Shown piece by piece: positions 1 through 7,077 of a stretch of 9,463 nucleotides of DNA; the stretch's first letter is position 1, and every line of letters begins with the position of its first letter. The stretch covers positions 1 through 9,463 of the forward strand of contig USLP01000031.1 in assembly GCA_900555525.1 (NCBI GenBank), written 5' to 3'. A program made the translations under genes and the position numbers. The DNA is from an uncultured Eubacteriales bacterium (lineage in GTDB: Bacteria > Bacillota > Clostridia > UMGS1840). The notes under the pieces are model-generated. The model worked only from the letters and a program-made list of their open reading frames with translations, was not told where the DNA came from and ran no database searches.

Positions 1-800
1 CTCTTATGAGCATCAAAACTTATATAAAACACTCCTTGCAGGAGTATTGCATACTTACGGACTCAAATATAATATGCAACATAGATTTTAATTCCGTTTT
101 AAAAACGCATATAGAAAAAAATGCGGACATCACCTGTCTTTACAGAACCGCAAAGGTCAGACCGGGCGAAATGAGCATTAAAACGGAGGAAAACGGTCAT
201 ATTTCCGATGTTTTGTATCATACGGACGGAACGGAGGACGAGAAGGACACGATAATAAAGACGTATATTATGAAAAAAGAGCTTCTTTTGGAGCTTATCG
301 ACAAGGGAATAACCTTCGGCTGGGAGGATATTGACAAGGACTTTATCGCAAGAAGCTTTAACGAATATAAGGTTTTTGCATATAAGATTACGGGATATTG
401 TAGAATAATAAGAGATATAAACGAATATTATCAGGCAAATCAAGACTTGCTCAATAAAGAAATCAGAGATGCGCTTTTCACCTCCGATAATCCTATTTTA
501 ACAAAGGTAAAAGACAGCGTTCCGACAATGTACGGCGAAAACTGCAAAATTTCAAACAGTCTTGTGGCGGACGGCTGTCAGATTGACGGAATCGTGGAAA
601 ACAGCATACTCTTCCGAGGCTCGGTTGTAAAAAAAGGCTGTGTTCTTAAAAACTGCATTATAATGCAAAATTCCGTTATAGGTGAAAACTGTGTGCTTAC
701 AAACATAATAGCCGACAAAAATATTTCCGTAAGCCGTGATAAAATTTTGACAGGCTATGAAAGTCTGCCGTTTGTAATATCAAAAGGAACAAAAATCTGA
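1..800 (+). CDS. glgD: Glucose-1-phosphate adenylyltransferase GlgD subunit (partial, 5' end missing)
   Basis: GlgD is the second subunit of ADP-glucose pyrophosphorylase in many Firmicutes. It pairs with catalytic GlgC and mainly supports or regulates it in making ADP-glucose for glycogen. The open frame runs in from the window edge. The first ATG (position 6) is internal, because the text around it (KHSLQEYCILTDSNIICNID) matches the middle of the nucleotidyltransferase fold. About 265 codons are visible; the family is usually about 370, so roughly 100 N-terminal residues lie outside. The last ~100 residues carry the left-handed beta-helix of imperfect hexapeptide repeats (ISNSLVADGCQIDG, VENSILFRGSVV, LKNCIIMQNSVIGENC), as expected for this family. 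It lies 57 bases upstream of glgA on the same strand, in the usual glgC-glgD-glgA order. The GlgD rather than GlgC call rests on overall divergence and remembered family sequences; the decisive N-terminal substrate loop is not visible. Confidence 0.9.
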   Translation, partial: LMSIKTYIKHSLQEYCILTDSNIICNIDFNSVLKTHIEKNADITCLYRTAKVRPGEMSIKTEENGHISDVLYHTDGTEDEKDTIIKTYIMKKELLLELIDKGITFGWEDIDKDFIARSFNEYKVFAYKITGYCRIIRDINEYYQANQDLLNKEIRDALFTSDNPILTKVKDSVPTMYGENCKISNSLVADGCQIDGIVENSILFRGSVVKKGCVLKNCIIMQNSVIGENCVLTNIIADKNISVSRDKILTGYESLPFVISKGTKI

Positions 801-812
801 TTACATTTTTAA

Positions 813-842
813 GTCCGCAAAAATACGGAAAAACCTGCGGAC
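813..842 (+). promoter_or_regulatory. Inverted repeat just upstream of the glgA ribosome site
   Basis: GTCCGCA (813–819) and TGCGGAC (836–842) form a perfect 7-bp stem around a 16-base A-rich loop in the short glgD–glgA spacer. The stem ends one base before the glgA Shine-Dalgarno (AGAAAGGA, 843–850). No T-run follows, so it is not a normal terminator. It could tune translation or mRNA stability of glgA, or have no role. Confidence 0.4.
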
Positions 843-857
843 AGAAAGGAATAAACT

Positions 858-2276
858 ATGAAAGTATTATATGCGGCGGCAGAAGCCGCTCCCTTTATAA
901 AAGTAGGAGGCTTGGGAGACGTTATGGGCGGTCTCCCGAAAGAGCTTTGCAAGGAAGGTATAGACGCACGCGTCGTTATCCCCATGTATTCGCAGATAAA
1001 TGAGGAAATGCGCAAAAAAGCTGAATTTGTAACGTCTATAAGCGTTCCCTTGGGCTGGAGAATGTCATACTGCGGAATATTCAAGGCAGAGATAGACGGT
1101 GTAACGTATTATCTCATCGACAATGAACAGTATTTCAAAAGAGCAGGCGTTTACGGCGAATTTGACGATGCGGAAAGATTTTCATTCTTTTCAAAAGCAG
1201 TTTTGGAGATTTTGCCGCATATCGGATTTTTCCCTGATATAATAAACGCAAATGACTGGCACACAGCTCTTGTACCGCTTTATCTTAACGCATTTTACAG
1301 AAATATAAACGAATACAGAAATATCAAAACCGTTCTTTCAATTCATAACATAGAATTCCAGGGACAGTATGACCCGTTAATTTTAGGACACGTACTCGGT
1401 CTTGACGTAACATATCGCAGTATATTTATGTATGACGGCTGTCTTAACATTCTAAAGGCGGGAATCGAATCGGCAAATATCGTTACGACTGTAAGCAAAA
1501 ATTATGCGCAGGAAATTTTGGACCCGTATTTCTCCTGCGGACTTCACAACATTTTGGAGCCGAGAAAATACAAGCTTCGCGGTATCGTAAACGGTATCGA
1601 TACGGAAACGTTCAATCCGAAAACCGACCCCAACATATACCATAATTACGATTACAGCTCAATTCGCTTTAAAACGAACAACAAAAAGGAATTTCAAAAA
1701 GATATGGCGCTTGAGGTTGACAGCAAAAAACCGCTTATCGGTATGGTAACACGTCTTACGAGCCAAAAAGGTATGGATTTGATAGGCGAAGTTATGCGGG
1801 AGCTTGTAAAGCTTGATATGCAGTTTGTTGTTTTGGGAACGGGTTATCCCGAATATGAGGGAATGATGCGTTACTGGGAAAACGAGTGTCATGACAAGGT
1901 TAGAGGAATTATAAAATTCTCCTCCGAGCTTGCGTCTAAAATTTATGCGGCTTCCGACTTGTTTCTTATGCCCTCAAAATCCGAGCCGTGCGGTCTTGCA
2001 CAGATGATTGCCATGCGCTACGGAACAGTTCCGATTGTTCATGCTGTAGGCGGTTTGGGCGAAACGGTTCACCCATACAATCCCGAAACAAAGGAAGGCA
2101 ACGGCATAACGTTCCAGTCTTACAACGCTTGGGATATGTTTGACGCTATAAAACGCGGACTTGCGCTTTACGGTGATAAGGAAAACTGGAAAGTTCTCCG
2201 CAAAAACGCTATGCATACCGATTTCAGCTGGGCGGTAAGCGCTAAAGAATATATAGAAATATACAAAAATTTATAG
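858..2276 (+). CDS. glgA: Glycogen synthase (ADP-glucose type, GT5)
   Basis: Cytoplasmic glycogen synthase, transferring glucose from ADP-glucose to the non-reducing end of an alpha-1,4-glucan. At 472 residues it has the normal bacterial length (about 475–480). The N-terminal Rossmann domain starts with the family hallmark KVGGLGDVMGGLPK (residues 15–28; Lys15 is the ADP-glucose site lysine of the KxGGL motif). NANDWHTALVP (130–140) and SIHNIEFQGQY (161–171) follow. The C-terminal GT-B domain has GIVNGIDTETFNP (242–254), GMVTRLTSQKG (295–305; Arg299 and Lys304 match the phosphate-binding pair) and SEPCGLAQM (375–383; Glu376 matches the conserved catalytic-site glutamate). The start is fixed by AGAAAGGA seven bases before the ATG. 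It follows glgD closely and its TAG stop touches the ribosome site of the next gene, so all three are probably one transcript. No defects seen. Confidence 0.97.
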   Translation: MKVLYAAAEAAPFIKVGGLGDVMGGLPKELCKEGIDARVVIPMYSQINEEMRKKAEFVTSISVPLGWRMSYCGIFKAEIDGVTYYLIDNEQYFKRAGVYGEFDDAERFSFFSKAVLEILPHIGFFPDIINANDWHTALVPLYLNAFYRNINEYRNIKTVLSIHNIEFQGQYDPLILGHVLGLDVTYRSIFMYDGCLNILKAGIESANIVTTVSKNYAQEILDPYFSCGLHNILEPRKYKLRGIVNGIDTETFNPKTDPNIYHNYDYSSIRFKTNNKKEFQKDMALEVDSKKPLIGMVTRLTSQKGMDLIGEVMRELVKLDMQFVVLGTGYPEYEGMMRYWENECHDKVRGIIKFSSELASKIYAASDLFLMPSKSEPCGLAQMIAMRYGTVPIVHAVGGLGETVHPYNPETKEGNGITFQSYNAWDMFDAIKRGLALYGDKENWKVLRKNAMHTDFSWAVSAKEYIEIYKNL

Positions 2277-2290
2277 TGAGGGCTAAAGCA

Positions 2291-2992
2291 ATGAATTCAA
2301 CTACGGATAAATTTGATTATAAAGGCAAGGAAGCTACCGTAATAGTCCCCGAAAATCCCAACGGTAACTGGGTATGGCGTGCTGAATTTTTGGGAGCGTT
2401 TGATTATGCCGACCAAGCTCTTTTGAAAAAAGGCTGGCATATTGCGTATTATCACCTGTCCGATATGTATGGCTGTGATACGGCAATTAACATGATGAAG
2501 GATTTTCATGATTTCGTTATAAAAAAGTACGAGCTTAATTCCAAGGCGGCGATTTTCGGATTTTCAAGAGGCGGACTGTACAGCGTAAACTATACGCTCA
2601 AATATCCCGATGATATTGGCGTTTTATATCTTGACGCACCTGTTTTGGATATAAAAAGCTGGCCGGGCGGTCTGGGAAAAGGCGAAGGCTCTCCAATAAA
2701 CTGGAAAGAATGTCTTGAAATATACGGACTTACGGAAGAAACGGTAAAGGATTTCAAGAAAAATCCCTTGGATCGTGCAGACGAGCTTATAGAAACAGGC
2801 ATTCCCGTAATTCTCGTTGCGGGCGGAAGCGATACGGTAGTTCCCTACCCTGAAAACGGCGAGCTTTTGGCAAAAAAATATAAAAAATCAAACGTACCGT
2901 TTGAGGTTTATGTAAAGCCCGAATGCGGACATCACCCTCATTCGCTTGAGGACCCGAAAGTTATCGTGGACTTTATTGAAAAATACATATAG
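2291..2992 (+). CDS. Alpha/beta hydrolase (prolyl-oligopeptidase/esterase-like), substrate unknown
   Basis: A 233-residue cytoplasmic serine hydrolase with the alpha/beta fold. The nucleophile elbow is GFSRGG with Ser92. The acid is probably Asp181 in GGSDTVVP, and the histidine lies in CGHHPHSL (His214 or His215), in the order and spacing of a complete triad. No signal peptide or membrane helix is seen. I chose the ATG at 2291 because GAGGG (2278–2282) sits 8 bases ahead. A GTG at 2276 overlapping the glgA stop would add MRAKA, but it uses those same bases as its start and has no ribosome site of its own. It is evidently translated with glgA. Relatives I can recall are loosely annotated as alpha/beta hydrolases or S9 peptidases, often near carbohydrate genes, so a carbohydrate esterase is a reasonable guess. 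It is not a standard glycogen enzyme, and its substrate cannot be read from the sequence. Confidence 0.85.
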   Translation: MNSTTDKFDYKGKEATVIVPENPNGNWVWRAEFLGAFDYADQALLKKGWHIAYYHLSDMYGCDTAINMMKDFHDFVIKKYELNSKAAIFGFSRGGLYSVNYTLKYPDDIGVLYLDAPVLDIKSWPGGLGKGEGSPINWKECLEIYGLTEETVKDFKKNPLDRADELIETGIPVILVAGGSDTVVPYPENGELLAKKYKKSNVPFEVYVKPECGHHPHSLEDPKVIVDFIEKYI

Positions 2993-2996
2993 CAAA

Positions 2997-3014
2997 AGGG
3001 CGCTTAGGCGCCTT
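2997..3014. terminator. Small GC-rich hairpin downstream of the hydrolase, possible minus-strand terminator
   Basis: GGCGC (2999–3003) pairs with GCGCC (3008–3012) around TTAG, extended by a G:T and an A:T pair. Read on the minus strand, the stem is followed by CTTTTGC, a short T-run, so it could help stop transcription arriving from the beta-helix gene. On the plus strand no T-run follows. It is weak alone and is the first of three adjacent hairpins. Confidence 0.45.
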
Positions 3015-3062
3015 CAGACAACTAACAAACCCACCATGCTCTGGTGGGTTTGTTAGTGTCTG
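3015..3062. terminator. Long near-perfect hairpin, probable bidirectional terminator
   Basis: A 16-bp perfect stem (3021–3036 with 3042–3057, around the 5-base loop TGCTC) continues through a single bulged A (3020) into five more pairs (CAGAC 3015–3019 with GTCTG 3058–3062). The core AACCCACCA / TGGTGGGTT, with an A-rich left flank and T-rich right flank, resembles the symmetric terminators found between convergent genes. Neither side has a clean T-run after the whole stem, so the shorter core may be the working terminator, or the element may be a repeated intergenic palindrome. Confidence 0.6.
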
Positions 3063-3098
3063 TGGCAGGGATTGATTTCCCTGCCTGTTTCGTTTATT
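3063..3098 (+). terminator. Rho-independent terminator of the glycogen operon
   Basis: GGCAGGGA (3064–3071) pairs with TCCCTGCC (3078–3085), an 8-bp stem with a 6-base loop (TTGATT). The T-rich tail TGTTTCGTTTATTCG follows on the plus strand. The tail is interrupted, but orientation and position fit an intrinsic terminator for glgD–glgA–hydrolase. It ends shortly before the stop codon of the convergent gene at 3102. Confidence 0.65.
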
Positions 3099-3101
3099 CG
3101 T

Positions 3102-5216
3102 TTAATCCTTTATAAGTCCGATTTCGTCAAAGGGGACGTTTTCAAATTCTACGGTTTCGCCGTATATACCTCTTACGGGGTCGGTTACGGTTGAGGAGAA
3201 TTTTTGGAGCATATAGGAATCCTCTCTGAAATTAAAATTAAGATGAGACGGATTTTCGTCCTTAAAATTCTGATACTGTCCGCACGCAACAAAGTTGTTG
3301 TACTGAACCGTACCGGGATTGTAATTTTCCGTATACGTTTTATAAAGATACGGATAATGCTCTTTCCATATTTCACTTGTAACGTCAACACCGCTTAAAT
3401 CGTTTATATCCGTTGTATGCACGCGCATTTGCGCAAGTTCGTCCTCGTGCATTCTTTTGTATGAATTATCATACGAATTTGGGTCAAAACCCGGATAACA
3501 GTCGATTGCGATATTATTCGCGACTGATGTACAGCCGCCGCAGTTCCAATGCACAAGCGAGAAGAAAAACGGTCCTCTTTGAACAATATCGTAGAAATAA
3601 TTTCCGTATACTTCATTATATATTGCGCCGTCGTCAAGATAAATTGCCGTATAGCCGTACATATCGTAGCTGTGCGGATTTTTTATATCATAGATGAAAT
3701 TATATTTTATTTTGTTGCCGACCTCGCTCATATCTCTGCCCAAGTAAATTGCGCCGCCGTCGGAAACCTCTTTTAACACGTCATGTATTCTGTTATATTC
3801 TATTAAGTGGTCATTGCCGTTTATAAGAACAGCCGTTCCGCTCAAATCGTTCATTTCGCAATGGCTTATTATATTTCCGACGCCCCAGATATAAACCGCG
3901 GGAGCATATGTTTTTATTGTACGGTTAAGATTATGGAAATGCGTATTATACACTTTATTTCCCGCAGGGATAAGATTTTTGCGGTTTCCGCCGCCCATGT
4001 ACATACCGCCTGCGCCCGTATTATAAACCTCACAGCCCGAAATAAGATGATTTTTTCCGCCGTGTCCGTCAAAGGCGGCTTTATCATATATATGATTTGC
4101 AAAATTACCTATAATTTCGGACGTTTCTTCCATATGGTCTTTACCGTCCGAGAAGGTTATTCCCTCGCCCGTTTCGTTCCATGTTCCGTAATTATGGTCA
4201 TTCGAGCCCATGCCTATCTGAACGCCGACCGTTCCCAAATTTCTGAAAATGGAATTTTGAATTGTAATTTTCTCTCCACGTTCGATATATACGCCCGTCG
4301 AGCGTGAATTTTCAAACGTAATTCCCGAAAAGGTTATGTTAGACGCGTCCAAAAATGAAAGTATCGGCGAACCTAAACAGCTGACCTGAATAAGCGCGCT
4401 TTTTATATCGCAGTCGGGATAAAAGTAAAGCGTTTTCGAATTTACATCAATAAAATACTCGCCCTTTTGCGATATTTCCTCAAGCAAATTTACGATTTTC
4501 CATCTTGTTTCCTGCATATCGCCGCTCATTCCGAAAAGATGCGGACCTTTAAGCGAAATGCTTTTTTCTTCTGCGTTAATCTCCTTAATCTTTATGGTAT
4601 CGTCCGCAAAGCCGTTGGAGAAAAATCCCATAAGATATGCGCTGTCTGCTGTCTGCCACTTTTCAATTCTGTCGGACGAATAACCGATTATGCCGCCCCT
4701 CATGGAAAAATCGTCTTTTCTCGGAATACTTCCCTCATCGATTACTTTGCTTAATTTTATATATTTGTCCTTGGGATAGCTTGCGGCGCTATACGCTTTT
4801 CCGTTTATAAAAAGCTCGTTGCCCGACGGCATAATCGGACGCCTGAAGCCCTTTTCGCCGTACGGAAAAAGCTCTCCCGAAATATACCCTGAAAGGTCGA
4901 TTGAGTATAAATTTTCTTTTCCGCTTTCCTCAATAATTCTGTTTAGTACAGCTTTGTCCGTAACCTTTTTCACATCATCGGGGTTTATAACAACGCCGCC
5001 GTCAAAATAAATGGGTTCGTCATTATATGCGCGATACGTTACGCCAGAATTTTCCTTATAAAACCGCACGGTATCGCTAAAATGATAGCGTCCGCCCATA
5101 ATATAGACCGTATCGCCCGCTTTTGCCGTGTTTTTCGCTTTTTCAAGCGTTAAAAAAGGCTCGTTTTCTGTTCCTTTGTTTTTGTCATTACCGTTTTGTG
5201 CAATGTAGTAATTCAT
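3102..5216 (-). CDS. Right-handed parallel beta-helix protein, putative intracellular glycoside hydrolase (GH141/GH120-like)
   Basis: A 704-residue protein that opens directly with the N-terminal motif of secreted and cytoplasmic beta-helix enzymes (YYIAQNGNDKNKGT, then AKAGDTVYIMGGRYH near residues 32–45). An inserted domain follows (about 80–270). From about 285 to 575 come repeated coils such as ITFSGITFENSRSTGVYIE, HLISGCEVYNTGAGGMYMG, LIEYNRIHDV and NEVYGNYFYDI. Two acidic clusters in successive coils, DGGAIYLGRD (Asp486) and YLDDGA (Asp528/529), resemble where I recall the catalytic aspartates of GH141 enzymes. That makes a glycosidase on xylan-, fucose- or pectin-derived oligosaccharides plausible; a lyase is the alternative. 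No signal peptide precedes the first coil, so it should be cytoplasmic. AAGGAG lies 7 bases before the ATG. It is second in a two-gene operon, 33 bases after the phosphoesterase. Fold is confident; exact family and substrate are not. Confidence 0.85.
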   Translation of the reverse strand: MNYYIAQNGNDKNKGTENEPFLTLEKAKNTAKAGDTVYIMGGRYHFSDTVRFYKENSGVTYRAYNDEPIYFDGGVVINPDDVKKVTDKAVLNRIIEESGKENLYSIDLSGYISGELFPYGEKGFRRPIMPSGNELFINGKAYSAASYPKDKYIKLSKVIDEGSIPRKDDFSMRGGIIGYSSDRIEKWQTADSAYLMGFFSNGFADDTIKIKEINAEEKSISLKGPHLFGMSGDMQETRWKIVNLLEEISQKGEYFIDVNSKTLYFYPDCDIKSALIQVSCLGSPILSFLDASNITFSGITFENSRSTGVYIERGEKITIQNSIFRNLGTVGVQIGMGSNDHNYGTWNETGEGITFSDGKDHMEETSEIIGNFANHIYDKAAFDGHGGKNHLISGCEVYNTGAGGMYMGGGNRKNLIPAGNKVYNTHFHNLNRTIKTYAPAVYIWGVGNIISHCEMNDLSGTAVLINGNDHLIEYNRIHDVLKEVSDGGAIYLGRDMSEVGNKIKYNFIYDIKNPHSYDMYGYTAIYLDDGAIYNEVYGNYFYDIVQRGPFFFSLVHWNCGGCTSVANNIAIDCYPGFDPNSYDNSYKRMHEDELAQMRVHTTDINDLSGVDVTSEIWKEHYPYLYKTYTENYNPGTVQYNNFVACGQYQNFKDENPSHLNFNFREDSYMLQKFSSTVTDPVRGIYGETVEFENVPFDEIGLIKD

Positions 5217-5249
5217 TTGTTTTTCTCCTTATATATATATTAAATTTTT

Positions 5250-6428
5250 TTAATACTTAATAACTCTGTCCTCTCCCGCACCCACACGAGTAACATAAAT
5301 TGTTCTTTCCTTTTTGTCAATTGTTGCGATATCAAAAAGGATTTCAGATTTTGTGCCGTCAATCCGAAGGGGTGCGTCGGAATTTCCGCCGTGATACATT
5401 ACTGCGTTTGCCGTCAAAATGTAAGGTGTGCCGTCTTTATCACGCTCTACCCTGTCCGCATGATAATCACCTACAAAAAGTCCGACCAAATCGGCGTGTA
5501 TTCCCTTTGAAAAATCTGCATCAACCTTGACCTTGAAGTCGCCTTCGTTAGCCTCTTTGCAAATTTTTTCTTTATTTTTATATGCTGAAATTACTTCGTT
5601 TAAGATTTTAACGTTTTTATCTATTTCCTTAACCTCCGTGCTTTCGGGGAGCAATGCGCTGTGCGTAAATATAACTGTCTGCCACCCCTCCTCCGTGAAA
5701 TTAAGAGCCTCATGCGTAAGCCAGTCAAGCTGTGCCTGCGACATTGCGAAAAGCCATTGAGGATAATATAAAAGCTTGCCGTTTTCATCAAATACATACG
5801 GCACATCGCATATATCAAGGCAGATATAACGCATTTTTCCCGCCGTATCATCTATGTAGTAATAGAGCGGACTTTCGCTTTTGTCCGTATGCGCTCCCAA
5901 GGCTTTTATATGATTGTAAAACAATCGGTAAAGCTCGGGGTGTGTTAAATGATTTGTGGATTTTTCCGCCTTTATATAAGCCTTATCCCAAATCGAGCCG
6001 TCATCATGATTTCCGTTTATCGGGAAATATTCGATACCGCTAAATTTCGCACGCAGTTCCCGAAAGCAATCGGATTTATATTCATTACACCCCTCGTTTG
6101 TGTAATCGCCGCCTAAAATCAGCTTATCGATATGCGCCCGTTTTGCGATTTCTTTGTATGCGTTAAGCGTTCTTTCGAGGCGCACATTATGATTATACGA
6201 AAGCGCAAAATGTATATCCGTCATAAACGCAAACGTTACCGTATCATGATTTTGGTGCGCCTGCACTTCTTTTACGCATCTTTTTACCTCCTCGGCTATA
6301 TAATCGGGATAGGTGTCGGAGCTTGAAAGTTCGGGCGAAAGATACCCTGTATCTTCATAGCCGATTTTCTCATAATGCTCCTGTGCCGATTTAAAGCCTC
6401 TTTCTAAATAATATTCTTCGCTTCTCAT
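5250..6428 (-). CDS. Calcineurin-like metallophosphoesterase
   Basis: A 392-residue cytoplasmic protein with the blocks of the two-metal metallophosphoesterase fold in order: DIH (Asp71, His73), GGDYTNEG (Asp108), GNHDDG (Asn140, His141), FTHS (His256) and GDYHAD (His323). These coordinate Mn/Fe-type metals and hydrolyse phosphate esters; the substrate cannot be read from sequence. The last block has Asp321 where most relatives have the first His of GHxH. About 60 residues without a recognisable motif precede the domain, and no signal peptide is seen. AAGGAGT (6436–6442) is 7 bases before the ATG at 6428. That ribosome site overlaps the stop of the AraC-like relic upstream, so the gene was probably once translationally coupled to an intact regulator gene. 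The beta-helix gene follows after 33 bases in the same direction, suggesting a shared task in breaking down an imported glycan or glycoconjugate. Confidence 0.9.
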   Translation of the reverse strand: MRSEEYYLERGFKSAQEHYEKIGYEDTGYLSPELSSSDTYPDYIAEEVKRCVKEVQAHQNHDTVTFAFMTDIHFALSYNHNVRLERTLNAYKEIAKRAHIDKLILGGDYTNEGCNEYKSDCFRELRAKFSGIEYFPINGNHDDGSIWDKAYIKAEKSTNHLTHPELYRLFYNHIKALGAHTDKSESPLYYYIDDTAGKMRYICLDICDVPYVFDENGKLLYYPQWLFAMSQAQLDWLTHEALNFTEEGWQTVIFTHSALLPESTEVKEIDKNVKILNEVISAYKNKEKICKEANEGDFKVKVDADFSKGIHADLVGLFVGDYHADRVERDKDGTPYILTANAVMYHGGNSDAPLRIDGTKSEILFDIATIDKKERTIYVTRVGAGEDRVIKY

Positions 6429-6433
6429 CTCTT

Positions 6434-6553
6434 TTACTCCTTTTTTGCATAATATTTTGTCGGTGAAATTTTTCTGTATTTCATAAACTTTTTATAAAAA
6501 TGCGAATAATTCCCGAAGCTTTGTGATTTTTCCTCTTGTTTCAACAGTATGCG
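6434..6553 (-). pseudogene. Relic of an AraC-family transcriptional regulator (C-terminal end only)
   Basis: Between the phosphoesterase start and the transporter relic, the minus strand holds a 39-codon open stretch bounded by an in-frame TAA (6554–6556) and TAA (6434–6436). It has no start codon of its own near the beginning. Its text, SFGNYSHFYKKFMKY then ISPTKYYAKK, is the last helix-turn-helix helix and tail of AraC/XylS regulators (typically GF-xx-SYFYRxFKK--G-SPxxYR). Upstream, RILLKQ looks like the preceding A-x-x-LL helix, but about ten residues of the usual I-x-x-IA-x-x-x-GF segment are missing, so even this piece carries a deletion. It lies where an intact regulator would sit in a sugar-utilisation locus. 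The call rests on my reading of the translation; no alignment was run. Confidence 0.72.
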
Positions 6554-6573
6554 TTATCATAAAATGCTTACTT

Positions 6574-7077
6574 TCAAATACTGTTCTTGACATTTCTCAT
6601 GCCTCCTATAGCCAAGTTTGCCGCCGAAATCAAAGCAACCGCCAAAAGCAAGCCGAAAACGCAGTTCCAACCAAACGCTTCCGACACTGCGCCTATAAAT
6701 CCGCCGCCGTGAAAGCAAAAATTAAGTATACCCACGATAAACGCTGTGTTAAAGCCACGGAACATACGAATCGGATAAAGCGACTGATAAAGCGTTAAAG
6801 ACGCTGTCATGAGCATACTGTTAAGCGTAAACATAGCGATAGCGCAAATTACGGAAAATCTGCCCAAGGTCAAAAGCATTATCATTGAAATCACCGAAAC
6901 AAGCCCTGCCGTACCTCGTGCAATTCCCGTTTGGTTCACTATTTCGAGTATACACGCTCCGTAATTCACTCGTCCAAGATACGAAAGCACATACGAAAGC
7001 CAGCCCAAAAGTATGATTACAAAGCATTTTGATTTTGTACATTTGAATTTTTCATTTAGTATATTCAATTTATTCAC
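6574..7077 (-). pseudogene. Internally deleted MFS transporter (GlpT/UhpT-like), probably non-functional
   Basis: An open frame of about 167 codons shows both ends of a 12-helix MFS permease but not its middle. The start (LGWLSYVLSYLGRVNYGACI, then GIARGTAGLVSV) matches the first helix and following loop of the organophosphate:phosphate antiporter-like group. At about residue 63 it jumps to sequence typical of helices near the C-terminus (ML-rich helix, then FIVGILNF and FGWNCVFGLLLAVALI). The family is about 400–450 residues, so more than half is missing, in frame. A second, smaller loss is likely at FCFHGGGFIGAVSEAFGWN. Translation would start at GTG 7077 or, better, TTG 7068, which has GAGGTG ahead of it; the weak start fits decay. 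It lies directly behind a strong promoter and ahead of the AraC relic. A functional miniature membrane protein is possible but less likely. Confidence 0.75.

Noticed and set aside
2276..2290. GTG start for the alpha/beta hydrolase
   Set aside because: These bases form the Shine-Dalgarno (GAGGG) of the ATG at 2291, and the extra MRAKA has no support.
3413..4307. Plus-strand reading frames of up to 166 codons opposite the beta-helix gene
   Set aside because: They are antisense to a clearly coding gene, have low-complexity translations without family motifs, and lack good ribosome sites.
5217..5249. A/T-rich spacer as terminator between phosphoesterase and beta-helix gene
   Set aside because: It has only A/T pairing and no GC stem; it contains the ribosome site of the next gene, consistent with read-through.
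6440..6530. A private promoter for the phosphoesterase inside the AraC relic (TATAAA-like sequence)
   Set aside because: No acceptable -35 box at 16–18 bases; A/T-rich chance matches are expected here, and a far better promoter exists at 7089–7117.
6821..7042. 73-codon frame in another phase of the transporter relic
   Set aside because: Its translation has no membrane or family character; the permease-like frame accounts for the region.
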